From the NCBI RefSeq assembly GCF_027596085.1, contig NC_072464.1:16294624-16358623 (forward strand): DNA of 64,000 nt, read 5' to 3'. This document shows, one piece after another, positions 33,946 to 49,100 of the stretch. The translations under genes and the position numbers were made by a program. The notes beneath the pieces are model-generated. The model saw nothing but the letters and a program-made list of their open reading frames with translations. It was not told the origin of the DNA and ran no database searches. The DNA comes from Anoplopoma fimbria (Eukaryota > Chordata > Actinopteri > Perciformes > Anoplopomatidae). The first letter of the stretch is position 1, and each line of letters starts with the position of its first letter.

Positions 33946-34238
33946 GTCATGGCTGTGGCGTAGTGGAGAGCTGAGGTAGTTCTCCAATCAGAGGGTCGGT
34001 GGTTCGATATCCGGCTTCGGCAGTCGATGTGTCCTTGGGCAAGACACTTAACCCCAAGTTGCTCCCGAAGGCTTGCCATCGGTGTGGACTGGATGTGAAT
34101 GAATGTTAGTTAGAGTCTGATGGAGGCACCTTGCATGGTAGCCTGTCATCAGTGTGTGAATGGGTGAATGATATGTAATATACTACTGATTGTAAGTCGC
34201 TTTGGATAAAAGCGTCTGCTATATGACTGAAATGTAAA
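33946..34238 (+). mobile_element. tRNA-derived SINE, copy B
   Basis: This is the sister of the copy at 5320-5610. The A-box-like TGGCGTAGTGG is at about 33956 and the B box GGTTCGATATCC at 34001-34012. The tail reads GCTTTGGATAAAAGCGTCTG and ends near AAATGTAA. It begins about 25 bp after a 111-bp GT array, which suggests insertion next to, or array growth beside, the element. Confidence 0.8.
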
Positions 34239-34541
34239 AGTTAAAACGGGTTACTGTTCATCGACTTTCATTCCTCTCCTCTTTCCTGTTCACTTATGTT
34301 GGTCTAAGAGAGGAGTGGGAGATTAGCAGGGAAGATCAGAAGGCGAAGGAGTCTATGGGATGGGAGGAGATCATGGTTGTGGGGGGAGTAAAGGAGAGGG
34401 AGGAAAACTGGAGGAAACGAGGAGGAGGACAAGAGCCATCCATTAAGCAACCATAGATGGGGAGTGCTGTGGTGTCCTTGGGCCTCAGGTCAATAAAGCC
34501 ATTACATTATATTGACACTGTCATAGCTGTCCAGTGACATG

Positions 34542-34645
<104 letters not shown>

Positions 34646-36519
34646 TGTGTGTGAGAGAAGTGCACAGGAGACAAATGAGTGACGCTGCATGAACACGCAG
34701 TCTGCTAGAGAGACATTTTTCATCATGTGAACGCGAGCTCTCCCACTGACAGACAAACACATACACCTACACACACACAAACACACAAGCAAACACATAC
34801 ACCTACACACACACACACACACACACTCACTCACACACCCACACACACTAACCCTCAGGGCTTCAGTTCCCAATACACTCACATCAAAGCCTATATGCTT
34901 TCATTCTGCATTCTGCCATTTCTCCTCTTCTGCTCTGTATGTCTTTGATAAGGATAACATTCGATTAGCTGTCTCTGTGCTTTCATATCTACGCCGTGTC
35001 AAAGACACCCGAGCTGTGTATAAAAAAGTTAGTGACTTTGGCTTGAAGGAACAGATGAACTACAGTCTTCTGATGTTAGAAGTTGGACTACAACTTAACC
35101 TAAATATTTTATAGCATTTTAGGTAAAAAATATGAGTATATCTGGCAAAAGTATTCCACAGCTGGCAGCAGCTGGTTCCAGATAGCAGACTAATGGCTGG
35201 GATACCCATGTCGAGTCATACAATGGGAAACGGAGATCAGATCTTGTGATTCACGCGTGGTGGGAGTGCTTGTACGCAGTAGGACTGCACGGTAAAAGGA
35301 GTTAACCACCTTGATGTCTCAGCTTGTCGCCTGCAGCTCTTAATCAAACCAGCTCACCCGCTGTTTTCTTTGTACCTTTCCACCCATGCGATCTTTAAAA
35401 CTGCTCTACTGACAAAAACAGCAGCAAATATGTCCATATCTAGTTGGGAAAACCAGTTTTGATTGATTTCTACTGCCTTTTTTTATAGCAATTCTGTGAT
35501 ACATTCTTTATTGAACTAAAAAAAGGGATGGGCTCTATTGCTTAAGGAGCTAACTTGAGTGATTGAGTGAGGGAGCAAATAAGCTAACCCTTATTCATAA
35601 ATCCATGTAAAGTCTGAAAAAGAAAGAAAGAAAGAAGATCACCAAAGAAGACAGAAAGAAAAAGGTGGCATGTAAATTAAAATGTCTTTGGATGAGTGGA
35701 GGCCCTCACAAATGTTAGATTGCGTACTCGGTTATTACTCCATTTGGGGAATATAAAGCTCTCGCCCAATAAACCAAATGCAGATTGTTGTTGTGGAAAA
35801 TGGGTGACAGAAGGTCCCAGTTGTTTGTAATTTTTTGAAATATGTCAGTTAGGAAAAAACTGTAATAATAGAGCAAAGTTTATCATTAGATTGTTTAACA
35901 GGGACGTGGGAGAAGATCAGGTCTTCGTGGAAAGCAGATGTGGCGAAAATGCCCAAATCGCAAGAAGTCACTTTTTGCGTAACGACAAACTATATTTGCA
36001 TCTTCTCTCTGAAAGTATCTCCTCCTAGTTATGCGCATTGCATTTAAAAGTATTCTGAATGTCATTATTTGGAAAAATACATTTGGATAACGGTCCCTTT
36101 CTTTTTCACGTATCATATTGTTAGAATGTGCAAAATAATTTTTTCAATTTTTTCAAAGAAAATAGGGCTAGATATAGTGATATATTTGAACAGCAAAAGC
36201 AATTTTGCAAAGGTAAAAAGAAATCCGGAATTTTACTTTCTTGTTTGTTTGAAATTGCTCTTTCGTCTTGAACAAATAAACCAATTTTTAGCCCCTGATC
36301 ATGTCAGTATATGTAGCTGTGAGCCTGAGGTGAAAAAGATGGCAAAGACGTTAACACCTTCCTCTCCTAAAATAATCAAACCTATTTCAGATAATAGTCA
36401 GTGATGCTCTATGTCTATTTATTTTACTTTGGTTTTGTGTATTTGCATAAATCTGTCAAGCCTTTGAGCTGTCTCACTTCTTAGACTTTTCTTCTCTTCT
36501 GTCAGTCACTGATGCTCTG

Positions 36520-36626
<107 letters not shown>

Positions 36627-36769
36627 AATGTGTGCTTGAACAAGGAAGTGGCAGAGGTATGTGTATCATGTTTTCATGCATTTGATTTGTTTTTGTGTGT
36701 CTATCAGTATTCTTGTGCTTTCTTTAATGATCAGTGATCTGTGAGAGCGACTATGCAGTGTGTGTTTGT

Positions 36770-36888
<119 letters not shown>

Positions 36889-39800
36889 TGAGTGAGCCCC
36901 CACGGTGCTATAATGAGACATATTGGCTAGACAGAGCTTTGGGAAGGTCACGCTAAATTGAGGCATTGAGGAAGATTGGAAGGTGTGACTTGTGCGACCT
37001 CGGGCCTCTAATGATGATCAGAATAAACCTGCTTTAAATTATCAGGAAAAAAATCATCCTGTAGAGGAGGAAAAAAGAGACAATGGTGGAGAGAGCGCAC
37101 TGGAGGAGATGTGAGGAGTAGAAGCGCCACTAGAAGACACTGTACATTTTTATCATGTTATGTGAATCTGAAGATTCAAAACATGACACAGATGTCCGAC
37201 TCATTTGAAAGCGTTAATCAAAGGTGTACTGGCTGTTTTCCGGCCCTTATGGCCTTCCCTGTATGCTCACAAATATTAAGCTTTAGCAAATTTATGTTTT
37301 GTAAGAAATGTGATGCCACTTGGAGGCTCCTACAGAAATAAAAGTTGACATTGAACATATATCATGGGTTCTCCTGGCATCTTAAGCAGGATTGATATTT
37401 CAGCACTCTGTTACTGTAACGTTAGGGAGAGATTGTGGTGTCTTTTTCAAAGTGCAAGGTTGTCCGTTAGAATTCAACACCTGGTTAACGTTATGTATTC
37501 GACGTCAGTTATGTAAGTTCATTACGACATGACGTTATAAGTCAACGTTGAGTTTAGGTTTCTCGCCGGACACAAACAACAGTCTCCTGGATGAGAATGT
37601 TTATTTTACCCATCCATCCACCTCCTCCTCCTCTCTGCACAGACTTTGTTGCTCTTCATACTACATCATCTGACTTTGTGCTTTTCTCCCATCACAATTA
37701 CTACGGTAACAAAAGGCAGCCCTGAATATGCAATCTGGGCATTTCCTGACACTATTGAGGGGAGCGTAATAGTTTGACACATGAGGCCACTGACCATGTT
37801 GCCTTATATGACAAGTTTCGAAGTTAGAACGGGTTGTTAATGAGTGTGATTGAATGGGATATATTTACGTTAACAATATTGAGCCAAAACCAAAATCTTT
37901 ACCTCTTTACCTTGATCAGTAAGACTATCTTTATGATCACTCCACTTATGTACAGTATTTCATTTCCTTTTCCATTTCTAGCTCAAGCAACTGACCAAGG
38001 GCATTTTTTTCCTGTATTTTTTTATTAGCCGGCAATTACATTTCTTCCCAAAGCACATTTGTTGTGTGCAAATGTATTAGTAATAGGGTTTCTCCTGCAG
38101 CATTTGGACAGTCACAAACCTGTTTCCAGGTATTGGCATTTTATCTCTTCACCCGTTGAATGATTTATGAACTAATTCTATGACTCATACACCACCTCAT
38201 CCTTGACCTCAGAGGAAACAGGCCGGTATGAGCGAAGCCAGCCGCCAGCCCATCTTTTTGTATTTTTTCTCTTTAATTTCTCATGGGGAGGGGGAGCCTT
38301 AAAGTACTGTGGTGTTGAACCTCCTACTGCTCTCCTGACCAAATCTAAAAGATCATGCAAACTGTATGAATCAGAGAAGGGATTTAAATAAGCTAAGATT
38401 GCAGTTAATCTTCCCTGTGGTTAAATTATCTTATAGTTATATATATGTATATTCATCTTTAACTCTTCTCAATGTCTCTGCTTAAAACGGTTCACCTTCA
38501 AAGTTTCCTCGCTGTACAACACGGATTCCTTGGTATTCTTCAGAAATGATGAAATTATTTGCAACTCAACCTGCACTGTATTAGCAGTCTCTTTACAGCT
38601 GCTGAATCGATGACAGATACAGTCATTCAGCTGCCTGTTGTCGTACTGAAACGTCCACAGTACAGTCTCTGCTGGCTGCAGTCGGTGTGATTAACCAAAC
38701 TTCCTGTGGCACAGCCAAGTGTTCAACGTTTGTTCCTGGAACAAAGAGGTCAGAAACTACTTCTGTGAGAGCAGGTAAAACATTTGTTTTAAATACAGCC
38801 TGACAGACAGCAGAAACATCTCATTTACACTTTTCATCGGCAATTATAGTGAAAAATACATATAACATTTTGTAAGAGGCTGTCCCACTCTAACAAGAAG
38901 TTATAAAAATGGTTTGATGTCACAAGAAAAAAAACTGAGTGCAGAGAGATTTACAACAAATATTAAACATAAAATATCACCAATGCAATGTAAAAATCAC
39001 AAGGCTGTAAAAGACAGCCGTTTTTTTGTATTTTATGCTTACCCCTGTAGATTTACAAGGAAAAGCCAAATGTAAAATATGACTAAGTTTATGTGATCTC
39101 ACTCATAGGTTAAAAATGTTTTAAATTACATGGTGGCTAAATGTCAGAGGAGGTGATAGTCATGTGTTTGACACTGAGCGTCATTTGCTGTGCACAACAG
39201 ATGTTCATTGGTAAGCTATGACCTGCTCATCTCACTTACACACTGCAAAAAATAGATCTTATTGAATCACTTTTGAGGTGTGAATGCTTATTTTTATTTA
39301 AATAAGAGAAAGAAATTGTCTCATTTGATTGTTTCAAGAGCTTTCTTTGATGAAAGTATATTTTATGCCTTTCTTATGCCTCATTTTGAACAATTATAAT
39401 TATTTTGACAATCCTGAGATGCAACAAAGTGTATTGAAATCAAGAGGAGTTACTGCAGCACACTGGGCATAAATGTTCTCCAGCTTTAGGGGGAAAGAAG
39501 CCCGACAGACTGAATACAAGTCTTTTTATGATTCATATTTTTTGCAGTGTGCCCCCTCTTTCCTCTTCTCTACTTATTATTCAATCCAAGTCCGCCAGGC
39601 TCTTACTCTGTGCAGTGGAGTGCCAATTATTATGGTAATGACTGAAACAGATATCAGATGGGTTTCCCTGGAATGAAGCTTTTCATATTTCACACACATC
39701 ACTCTGTGTGTGTGTATGTGTGTGTGTTCATGTCCACACATGTGTGTTTGTGGGAAGAATAGAGAGACACAGCAGCTGGAATCAAAAGGGAGAGTTTCTC

Positions 39801-42254
39801 CATGTGCAGAATTGAATATTTTTTCACCTTCAGTCGCTGAATTAAACCTTTATGGGGAGAAACTACTTGGCTCTGTTCATCAAAAACACATTCCTCTGAA
39901 CACTTTTGACATAAATCAAGATTATAAAAGTATCCGGTGTCGGTGACAGGAATTGGACACAAGAGATAGATGTGATGACAGTCCTGTTTCCAAGGTCATT
40001 GCTCCATCTTGGTACTGTGTCATCTCCTCAGCCTCTTTACGGGATGGATTCATGTGTTACTGTTGATCCTCACGGCATCATATAATGTGTTTCATCAAAT
40101 GTGTTGGAAATGCTGAGGGATGACATTGAAGTCCAAGTTCGCTTAGGGAGCTGGCAGAGAGGTTGTGGCGTGTACATCCTGTCCTATATTTAGGCAGGAA
40201 CGATGCATGGAGAGAACCACACTGGCTTCAAAAACCTAATTGGAGTGGAAAAAAGGCAAAAAAGGTTTGACCCTATGTGGTCTTCATCAGGCAAATTGTC
40301 AGCATGACAAAAGACAGTGGACTATAAATAGGCACACAATTGACTAGTAAGTGTCAATGACTGTCAATGAATATACCCAGTGCTTTGTAGTGTTGATTTA
40401 GAACCTATTTTTGATTCAGTTTTAGTTATTTGATGAAAATATACATTTCCGTCATTTCATTTTGTTTGTTTTAGTTAACAAAACACAAACACAGTTAACT
40501 CTAGTTATCATATGTGAAATATTAGTATAATCTTTTGCTATATATATTAGACCGTTGGTTTCAGGTGTAATTTTATGTGTTGATCCTGAAGCTATTGGAA
40601 AAAGGTACCATTTATCAAAGTGTTCATGTCACTCTGCTCTGCAGTAACACAATAAACTGACTCTCCTCAGTTAATCTCGCTGTCATTCCAAAAGCATGTC
40701 TGACCAGAGCTGATAACTCTTTCATTCTTGCTCAGGTTGCATTTAAACGGGTATTTGCTTTCTACTGCAGAGCAGCGTTCATTCTCAACATGGATTTACT
40801 CATCTATTTGCTATCTAGCTAACCACTGACACATTTATTATAGAGCTTGTACGAAAGATAAACAACTGAAAGTTACATTTATGTTGTGTTGATGTATTTA
40901 AACATGTTACTTTTTTTCCCCATAAGAATTGATTGCATGATTAAAGAGCATTAAGCGAAAGTTCCACTGATATTTAACATGTATATGAGTAAGGTTCAGG
41001 TCCAAAACAAGGACAAATTAATACCTACGTACTTTGTTATAAAAACCAAAAGCCTTTGACTGGAATACTTCCTCTTTTCATCTAACATTATACTGACACA
41101 GGGATAACATAATTTGTCTCTTTTTATTATCAACAAATGTTTTTTGTCACAGATTTTGTGCTGAAATGAACACTGGCCCTTTGTCTCTATCCCCAAAGCT
41201 TTGGGAGCTTTAATGTTCGTGTATTGCTATCCTTGTTCCATCTGTTTGACCTCATTCTCACATTATAAATAAATGACAGTACACACACCCACTCCTTCCT
41301 CCAAGAAAAATGGATCTGATTGCATTTTGTGACAGTGACAGACACTCTGTAGGTGTTGAAAGATGTAGTTTACTCAGACGATAATGATGCCAGGTAGGCG
41401 CTGTACAAACACAGTTCCCACACGCACACAGTCAAGAACATTTTGTTTAATTTGTTTAAAAATATCTTGTTATGAGCAAAAAGAAAAAGGTTTTTCTCTT
41501 CTCAGAACGTGAAGTGTTGATCTTCAGAGGAAGAGAGACTGCTGAGGTTTATTGATCACTGAAGTCAAACACCTTCAAGGCCCTTCGCTCATTCCAACAA
41601 AGCTCAAGGCTTTACCTTTGTTTACCCTCAAATTCACAAACACATTGCTCTTCAAGGATGAGAACCCTGCGGGGACAATGCCACCATTGCCACCAAAATA
41701 TATTTTTAGTAGAAGAAAATAAAGCCTGAGTGATGCCATCCAATAATATTCTGCTGAGTGAATTCAATAATGTAAGCACAACATGATTAAAGCTGACAGC
41801 TGTTGCAACTGTTGCACCAAAGGAAAAATTGATGCAGTATTTTCATGATGAGTTCATAAAGCTTCTCTTCTACACTCAATAGGCCACTTTACATTCATAA
41901 GTTACGTGTGATCATCAGTTTAAATAAGCCAAAGCATTTGTTTTCCTTCTATTAATATCCAAAACATGGTTAAAAAGCAGCTTCCCTCAGATAATCACAG
42001 CTGGGATGTTCAAAGCTCTCCTTCACTTATTGTGTGTTTTACTTTAATATTCATCATTGACCTTTGTTTGCGTACACACATGAAGAAGAAACATTACATT
42101 ACTAGAACACAGGGAACATAAAAGACAAAAAAATCCTCTGTGGAATTCTCCAGAGCTAGTGCATTACAGAGAGAAAAAAGATGAAGGTGTTGTATACAGT
42201 GTATATTTATGTTTTATTGTTGATATTTACAATGACAACACATTATGGAGGACA

Positions 42255-42358
42255 GTCGAGTCAATTGTATTTATAAAGCCCAATATCACAAATTACAAAT
42301 TTGCCCTAAGGGGCTTTAAAATAAAATATACATATAGAAAAATAATAAAAATTGTCTT
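42255..42358 (+). mobile_element. Short retroposed insert with 14-bp target duplication
   Basis: CATTATGGAGGACA occurs at 42241-42254 and again at 42359-42372, bracketing 104 bp that contain TTGTATTTATAAAGCCCAAT, ATCACAAATTACAAATTTGC and GGGGCTTTAAAAT and end in an A-rich tract. The interior resembles a short repeat common in fish. A 14-bp flanking duplication plus an A-rich end fits LINE-mediated insertion. Confidence 0.7.
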
Positions 42359-43729
42359 CATTATGGAGGACATGCTCTATATAAGATATTGAAAAACAAC
42401 TCCTTGCACAAAGCATAAAACGTTTTTTATTGTATATAAATACTTATTGCAAAGGAGATTGAAGCAGCCACACAGAACATTCAAAAATAACAGACATAGG
42501 GCTTTTAGCCATGAAAAAGGAGTCATTTCTATGCATTTTTCCCTCATTTGCCAGAAAGATGTCACATTTAGCTCTGGGTTTTACATGTAGGGGTAGAGAA
42601 TATGATGAAAGCATCAGTAAAAAAGAGAAGCAGTAAAAAAGACAGATTAATCCTTTTCTCGACAGAGCTAAAGCTTACCAGCACTGTTGGTGCGATCATG
42701 CAGACTTATCACATATTCAAGTTGTTTTACTTTTCATAAAATAGGAGGTCATCTAGTGTATTTTGTGTACATTATGTTCAACTGAAAATAAAGAAATATA
42801 CAGTTTTACCTGCCGCCCTGCTGCTCCCTGTATCATCTCAACATATCACATGGAAGCTTTGTTTTTACGTGCAGAAAATGTATTTACAATTTAACTCAAT
42901 ATCTCAAGGCTTCCAAAACTAAAAAAAGTCACGGTAATTTACAAGATGACACATGTAAAAGGATATTATCTCTTCAAGCATTCGAAAGTCAATTTGGTGT
43001 ATGCAATTTTCCCTTTACCTGATAGATTGCAGATTTAAGAAATAAGTTCAAATGCGAATGCTTCTTTTCATCGTTTGAGATAAAGACTAAAGGCAAACGT
43101 CTTGATTGCAGCTATAAGTGTACATGAAGAGGAGGAGGATATGCTGCTCCATTGGATTACCTTGTGATATTATACCAAGAAACACCATTGATGTGTTGTG
43201 GAGGAGGACATAGTCAGACCATTTGCATTGTACAGAGACATTTATCTCTGCCAAGAACAAATGGATTAGCTGCAGTATTATTAACCCAACATAAACACAC
43301 ACCAGCTGTGTATTGAACAAAACAACGTGTTCTTAACATCTCAATGCATTCTGATATTACACAGGTCAAAGTTCAGGGCTTCTCTTCTCTTCTCTGTGTC
43401 TACAGATACAAAGAAGACTGTGATCTTGTTGAAATATGTAATTTAAAGCTGCCGTATTTCAGCAAGAATATTACACATCTCATATTCTGATCATTTTTTG
43501 AAAGACGTGTCACATCATTCAGAGACTGCATATTCTTCAATTTCATAGACATTTCAATAAATTGGGAAAATAATGGCCCTGTCCTTTGATATTGTTCTTC
43601 AACAGGGAACAAAACAACCTCATTGTGACGACAAGACTGTTGTCATGCTTTTGTATTTCAATTTGATTATTTTATTCAGTTTTGATGTTGTACATGTTGT
43701 TCACATTCTTTTCTGCTGTCATTTCAGAC

Positions 43730-44112
43730 CCAGTCACTCCTCCCTGCCTGCTCCTCCACTAGCAGATTATCATCACCTGCTCATCCTCCCCACTCACCTG
43801 TTCCCCATTCACTCATTAGCTCCGTAGTATATCTACCAGCCCACTTCCACTAGCTCTTTGCTAGATTGTCTTCGTGCCATGTGTCGTTGCTGTCCAGCGT
43901 TTTAATTCTACTATTAAGTTTTCCTGATCCTGACCTACCTTGTTTTTTAACCCTGTGAACCTTGGATTCTTCCTCAGCCTGACCCCTTTGTGCTTTGTTT
44001 ACCTGCCTGGATTTGTAAATCCTTGTCTTTTTTGTCTTCAGTAAAGACTCTTTAATTTTCAACTGCCTCCTGAGTCGTACTCTTGGGATTTCTGTGCCTT
44101 AGAATTGTGACA
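43730..44112 (+). mobile_element. LTR-like fragment (possible solo LTR)
   Basis: A C/T-rich region with CCTGATCCTGACCTACCTTG, CTGCCTGGATTTGTAAATCC, an AGTAAAGACTC poly(A)-signal-like stretch, CTGCCTCCTGAGTCGTACTC and an end in TTGTGACA. This order resembles the 3' part of LTRs of fish gypsy-type elements, from memory. I could not find a clear left end or a flanking duplication, and there is no internal coding region. Confidence 0.35.
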
Positions 44113-46045
44113 ACTGTGACTCCACTGTTATAGCTCTTTACTCTCCCTATGACTTGCCAATTTTACATTTCTGTTTGTGTAAGGCATTAATAAATAAAAA
44201 GTGATAATAAGTGTTTAGTTATTGAGCTGCACAAAAATTCACTTGCATCACATATAGATGCACGACTACTGAAAGACCACATCGAGGAAATACTTTTAGT
44301 TCTGATGAGGATCTGACTGTAACATCCTCCATTTAAATACATTCCTGTCAGTTAGCCAGGCATCACTTATATGATTCTCCACACTAAATATAGAGTAGAT
44401 AACTGTCTCATAAATCTCAGGTAAAAGCCAGAGCCAGTCCAGCTCATTAGCTTGAATCTTACTCAGTTTTGATTTAAAGAGCCAAATGAAGTACGGAGTG
44501 CCACACTATGATCTCCCTGTTTGGAGTACTTTCTGCTTCCCTAAAGTGGTCTATGATGTTGTAATGACCTTCTGTTCGAATGTGGTTTAGGTACTTATGG
44601 AATATTCTGTCAGGCACAGATAGAGGATATCAGTCTTTATATTGCATTTGCAACAGCACCATGTAGTCAACAACTTCTGAAATGTTCCGTGTATGTTGCA
44701 CTCACTGACTAAACTACACATTTGTCACAGTTTATTTGGCCTCTCTGATGATGTTCTGAAACAGCTGATGAGAACAGGAACAAAGGGTTGGACTGGAGCA
44801 CCGATTTCCTGGGACATGTTTGGCACATGGGAGAACGTTGTCATGTTGGCACAAGATTAAACCTTTTTTTTCTGTCTTGCTTCTCTTTTTTACCCTGTGG
44901 TTATCGCTGTCACATAGGACACATTAACACGCTTCAAAATAGAGTCCAATATTGTCAATTCTGTCAAAGGTATTTTTCCAGTCTAATTTTAAAGGATTTT
45001 CTCCAACTCTTTCCAGAAAATCCAAACTCCTACTGATGAAAATGCAGCTTTGCATTTTGGCCACAAACATGGTATTAATGCAAGTTGCAATTATCAAACA
45101 CTTAATTGACATGTTTTTCATTAGCTGACACCTGTGCTCAGAATAGTACAGCAGTAATGTGGCTTCACCACGCTAATCACTGCAACATTGAAAGAAACCT
45201 CTGCACAATAAAAAGTTGACATGGATGTCACATTTTGCTGTCAACAGGTAAGTTTCCTGCAATCAAACTCCGCATGAACTGCACTGGAAATGAATTTAAC
45301 ATCACCTCACATCCTCTATCTGTGATTGATTAGGAGGAATACACTGGCAGAAAAATAAAAAGCCACAGAAAATGCAAAGAAGCAGCATGCAAAATAAAAA
45401 AAATTTGGTCTCCCAAAGTGTGTCACATTGTGTCTCACATTACTCTGACCTTATTCGTTATCATTCTTGACAAACTACAACATGTCCATCAAGTAAATGT
45501 CCTTTTCACAAAGGACACTCCTAACTGCATTATGGCAAAAAAAACATCAACAGAAAGCTGTTCCCTTTCTCTCTGCTGATGCAGTCTGCTATCTGTCTTA
45601 TTGTTTCCTCTCCCCCTCAAACGGTTAAGAACAACAACAGATCCCTTCTCTGTGTTTTCTTGATTCTGCAATGATGAGCAGCACTGCCTCCCTCCATGTT
45701 CTTGTTTTGGGAGTTTTCAAATGCAAGGAATTTAAATGTTTTCAGAAAAGACGGCTGTGGGAGAAAAATAAACTTTACTTCTTTCATAGAAATAAACTTT
45801 TTTTTCACCTTCACCCTCATTTGTGTATTTATACGCGGTGCATTCACTCACTGTCATTGAGTATGGATGTGTGAACAACAGGCTCTCTACAATGTTGGTT
45901 TTGCTATGATTGAGACAAGTGCTGAGTGGTGTGTTTTCGAGTGGCTGCATACTGGGAATTGAATCACCTGAATGTCGGCAGTTAATCAGATGATTAATGC
46001 AAGAGGTTGGAGTGCAGTTTAAACCTAAATGGCACTATGATGCTA

Positions 46046-46155
<110 letters not shown>

Positions 46156-49100
46156 GGTATGTAATATCAAATATCCCTTGGGATATTGAATCACTTCATA
46201 ATTTTATCCTATTAGAGATCTGTGTGAAATTTTCAGCCCTGTTTCCTAAAAATGACGTTCCCATTAAACAAAATTGGATTGTTACAGTTAGAGAAAAACA
46301 TATTTTGTGAGGATAACTTTTGATTTTGACTTATCACTAATAAGTTTCAAATGAGTCCACTGAAGTCTGCGTAGGGGGGGAAGAGAGACAGTTTGTTTCA
46401 GTTGAACCAAGTAATTTTGCTGCATTATCGTAATAAAGTAATTTTGATTTTGTTTTGAAATCTTTCAATTACAACCACATGTTTTAAAGTGTTTCAAACT
46501 GCGACCATAATCTGAGAGAAAATATGTTTACCATGAAACATCATGTTTTTTTGCAAGGTTACAGTGGCCTTTGACCTTTGACCACTGGATGCTAATTCGT
46601 AAATCCTTGAATCCAACGTGCCTGAAACGGAACGTATATAAGATGTGTAAAAGATAAGACAGAATTGTCCATGTGGAAAATGGTGCGGTTAATATGACCA
46701 CAGGAAATGTTACATTCAATTTTTTTTTCAGATGCGGCTATGCAAACCAGACCAGAAATTAAAATGATTCTTTTTTTTAAATCTATTCAAGTGTATGTTT
46801 TTGGATTCTCTATATTTTTAAATTCAAAATCAAACCCAGAAAAAAAATCCTCACCAAAATATATGATATATGATATATAATGCTTTTGTTTCTTTTTGCC
46901 TCAACAACTGTTATTCTACATACTAATCTTAATTCCTACCTGTTGCTTCTTGACATGTTGTCATTATCACTTTAAACCTCCCCCCATATGTTTTATTCTC
47001 CTCAATGTTTTTTAATTTTGCACTGAATCCAGCTGCAATGACCCAATTTCTCCATGGAGCAGTAAATATATGTTTCTTATCTTTGGTGTCCTTGCATACA
47101 TCCTGCTACATCCAGTCCTCTGCACGTCTGTGACAGTCGAGAGACAGAGAGTGTTTTTGTCAGTTTGTAGGATGCGAAACATCTTCCAACTATCCTGAAC
47201 TGGGTCTTGCATGGGAAGGCAGATTTGCCCCGGTTTCATAACCAAGTAATGACAAACTCACCAGAGCGCCTGCGATGCATGACTCATAAAGATATGATTT
47301 TTGAAATGCTAATGACGATTATACACAGAGCGGAAAAAAAGCAAGATAGAGGAAGAGTGAGTTAGAGACAGTAAGACAGAGGGGAGAGATTCTCCATATC
47401 TCGTTGGGTCTTTTGCCGGAGCTGAAAGTCCCGGCTTCCTTCTGAATGTATACGTTTTAAATAATCTCTCTTTAACGGCTTTAGTATTTCATGACTTTGC
47501 GATGAGTCAGAGAGAGAAAGAGAGAAAGAGAAACTCAGGGCTTGGGCGTTAAAGCCTGCAGCACTGTGAGAACGCTCTACTTACTTTTTTCTCCATCCCT
47601 CTCTCGCTACATCGTGTGTTGCTCTCCGGTGCAGTGAAACAGGGCTAAACAAGGTTAAAGAGAAGGTCAAACACACATGGACACAGTTAATCTTCCTCCT
47701 GTCATTCCAGCCACATGAGACATTGCTCTTCCTAGAGAGACTCAATTATCTTTGTGAGTAGAGTATGCAGTATCTTCTGCATCACTGGCTAATATCCGCT
47801 GCCATGTGGACCGAGGTTTTACCTTTAATGCGATGCAAAGCCAGATAGCAGATGTTCAGAATGAGGATTTATTTACGTAGGTGTGCTATCATTCCACTTA
47901 TCTTTTTCCCATTCTTCATGGGATAAAAAAAATATTTCTCCTTCCATTTACCCTGCATCTCCTCCTCCCCATACACCTCCATCATCTTTGCCTTCTTTCA
48001 CCCGTTTCTTCATTTACCACATCTCCTACCTCCCCTTCATCTCCTTTCTCTCTCCATACCACCATCCTTCTGTCTTTCCCATCTTCCGGCGGGTTGAGCT
48101 AGTGAAGGTCATTTTAGTATTAGAGACAACGGGGGGAGGGGATGATGCAGCTATATGCAACTGCTGCTCTGGATAACAGCAGGAAGACGGATAGATGGAT
48201 GATAAGAGCGGAAACGTGAAAGCAGAGAAAAGACAGAGGGTTAGGGAGACAGAATTTCCTGCAACCTTTTCTCTGCATCCTGATGAGAACACATGGTGTT
48301 GTGCATGCCTGCCGCCCACATAAAACTCTGCCTTTATTTGCACCAAAGCGTGCTGCTTCCATTTGTTTTCATTAGTGATCCATCATTATGGTCACCCCTT
48401 CAAATTACCTCAATGTCAATGACGGCGACGTTATTTGCATTTTGAATTAAGCCTGCAAAACTATGTCCTTGTAACCCCAAGCTGATCGTTCGCCTCCCCA
48501 TAACAGAGATCATGGTTGCACATTTTCTCCACATACCGAAAAAGTGCGCATGCAGCTCCCTTAAAAGACTGGTGTCGCAAACTGTCTTGTTGGATTACGT
48601 GAATATTGGGCTAAATTGGTTTGTCCCTATCGACAATGACAAGCAAAAATACATGGATTAAAATGGGCCTCAACGAAAGCAAGTAAAAGTAGACTTGGTG
48701 GGTCACGATGACCCTCTTTTCCCGTTTTTTTGTATTTGAAATGTTAGTTTTTTTCTTTCCAGGTCGAAATTGCAATTTCTCATTTATTTTTAGGTTTATT
48801 CACTCAAGCTTATATAGTGATACCAAAGTTTTCCTCTCTGTTCCATGTTATTTGTAAAATACGATGCTGCTTTAAGGTTAAAATATGTGGAAGAGAAATT
48901 CACATACAAATGGAAGAAAAAAATATATTAGCTAGCTTGTTGACAGACAGGCTGCTGCAGGAAGCAACATTCAGAGTTTCATTTCAGGCTTAGATCTCAA
49001 CCAGCTCTATGAATACATTTTCAGTATAGCATGGTTGACAGGCGCTTGTGGGATTGCATGCAAAAAAGGTTTTTCCCTCTCAGATGAACAGTTGCAAAAA

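Noticed and set aside
34001..34012. tRNA gene suggested by a good B box
   Set aside because: No complete cloverleaf, and the sequence continues into a SINE body and tail shared with another copy.
36069..36404. A 111-codon open frame on the + strand
   Set aside because: AT-driven composition, no recognisable domain, no splice or promoter context.
43730..44112. An intact endogenous retroelement
   Set aside because: Only one LTR-like stretch is seen, with no internal coding region and no second LTR.
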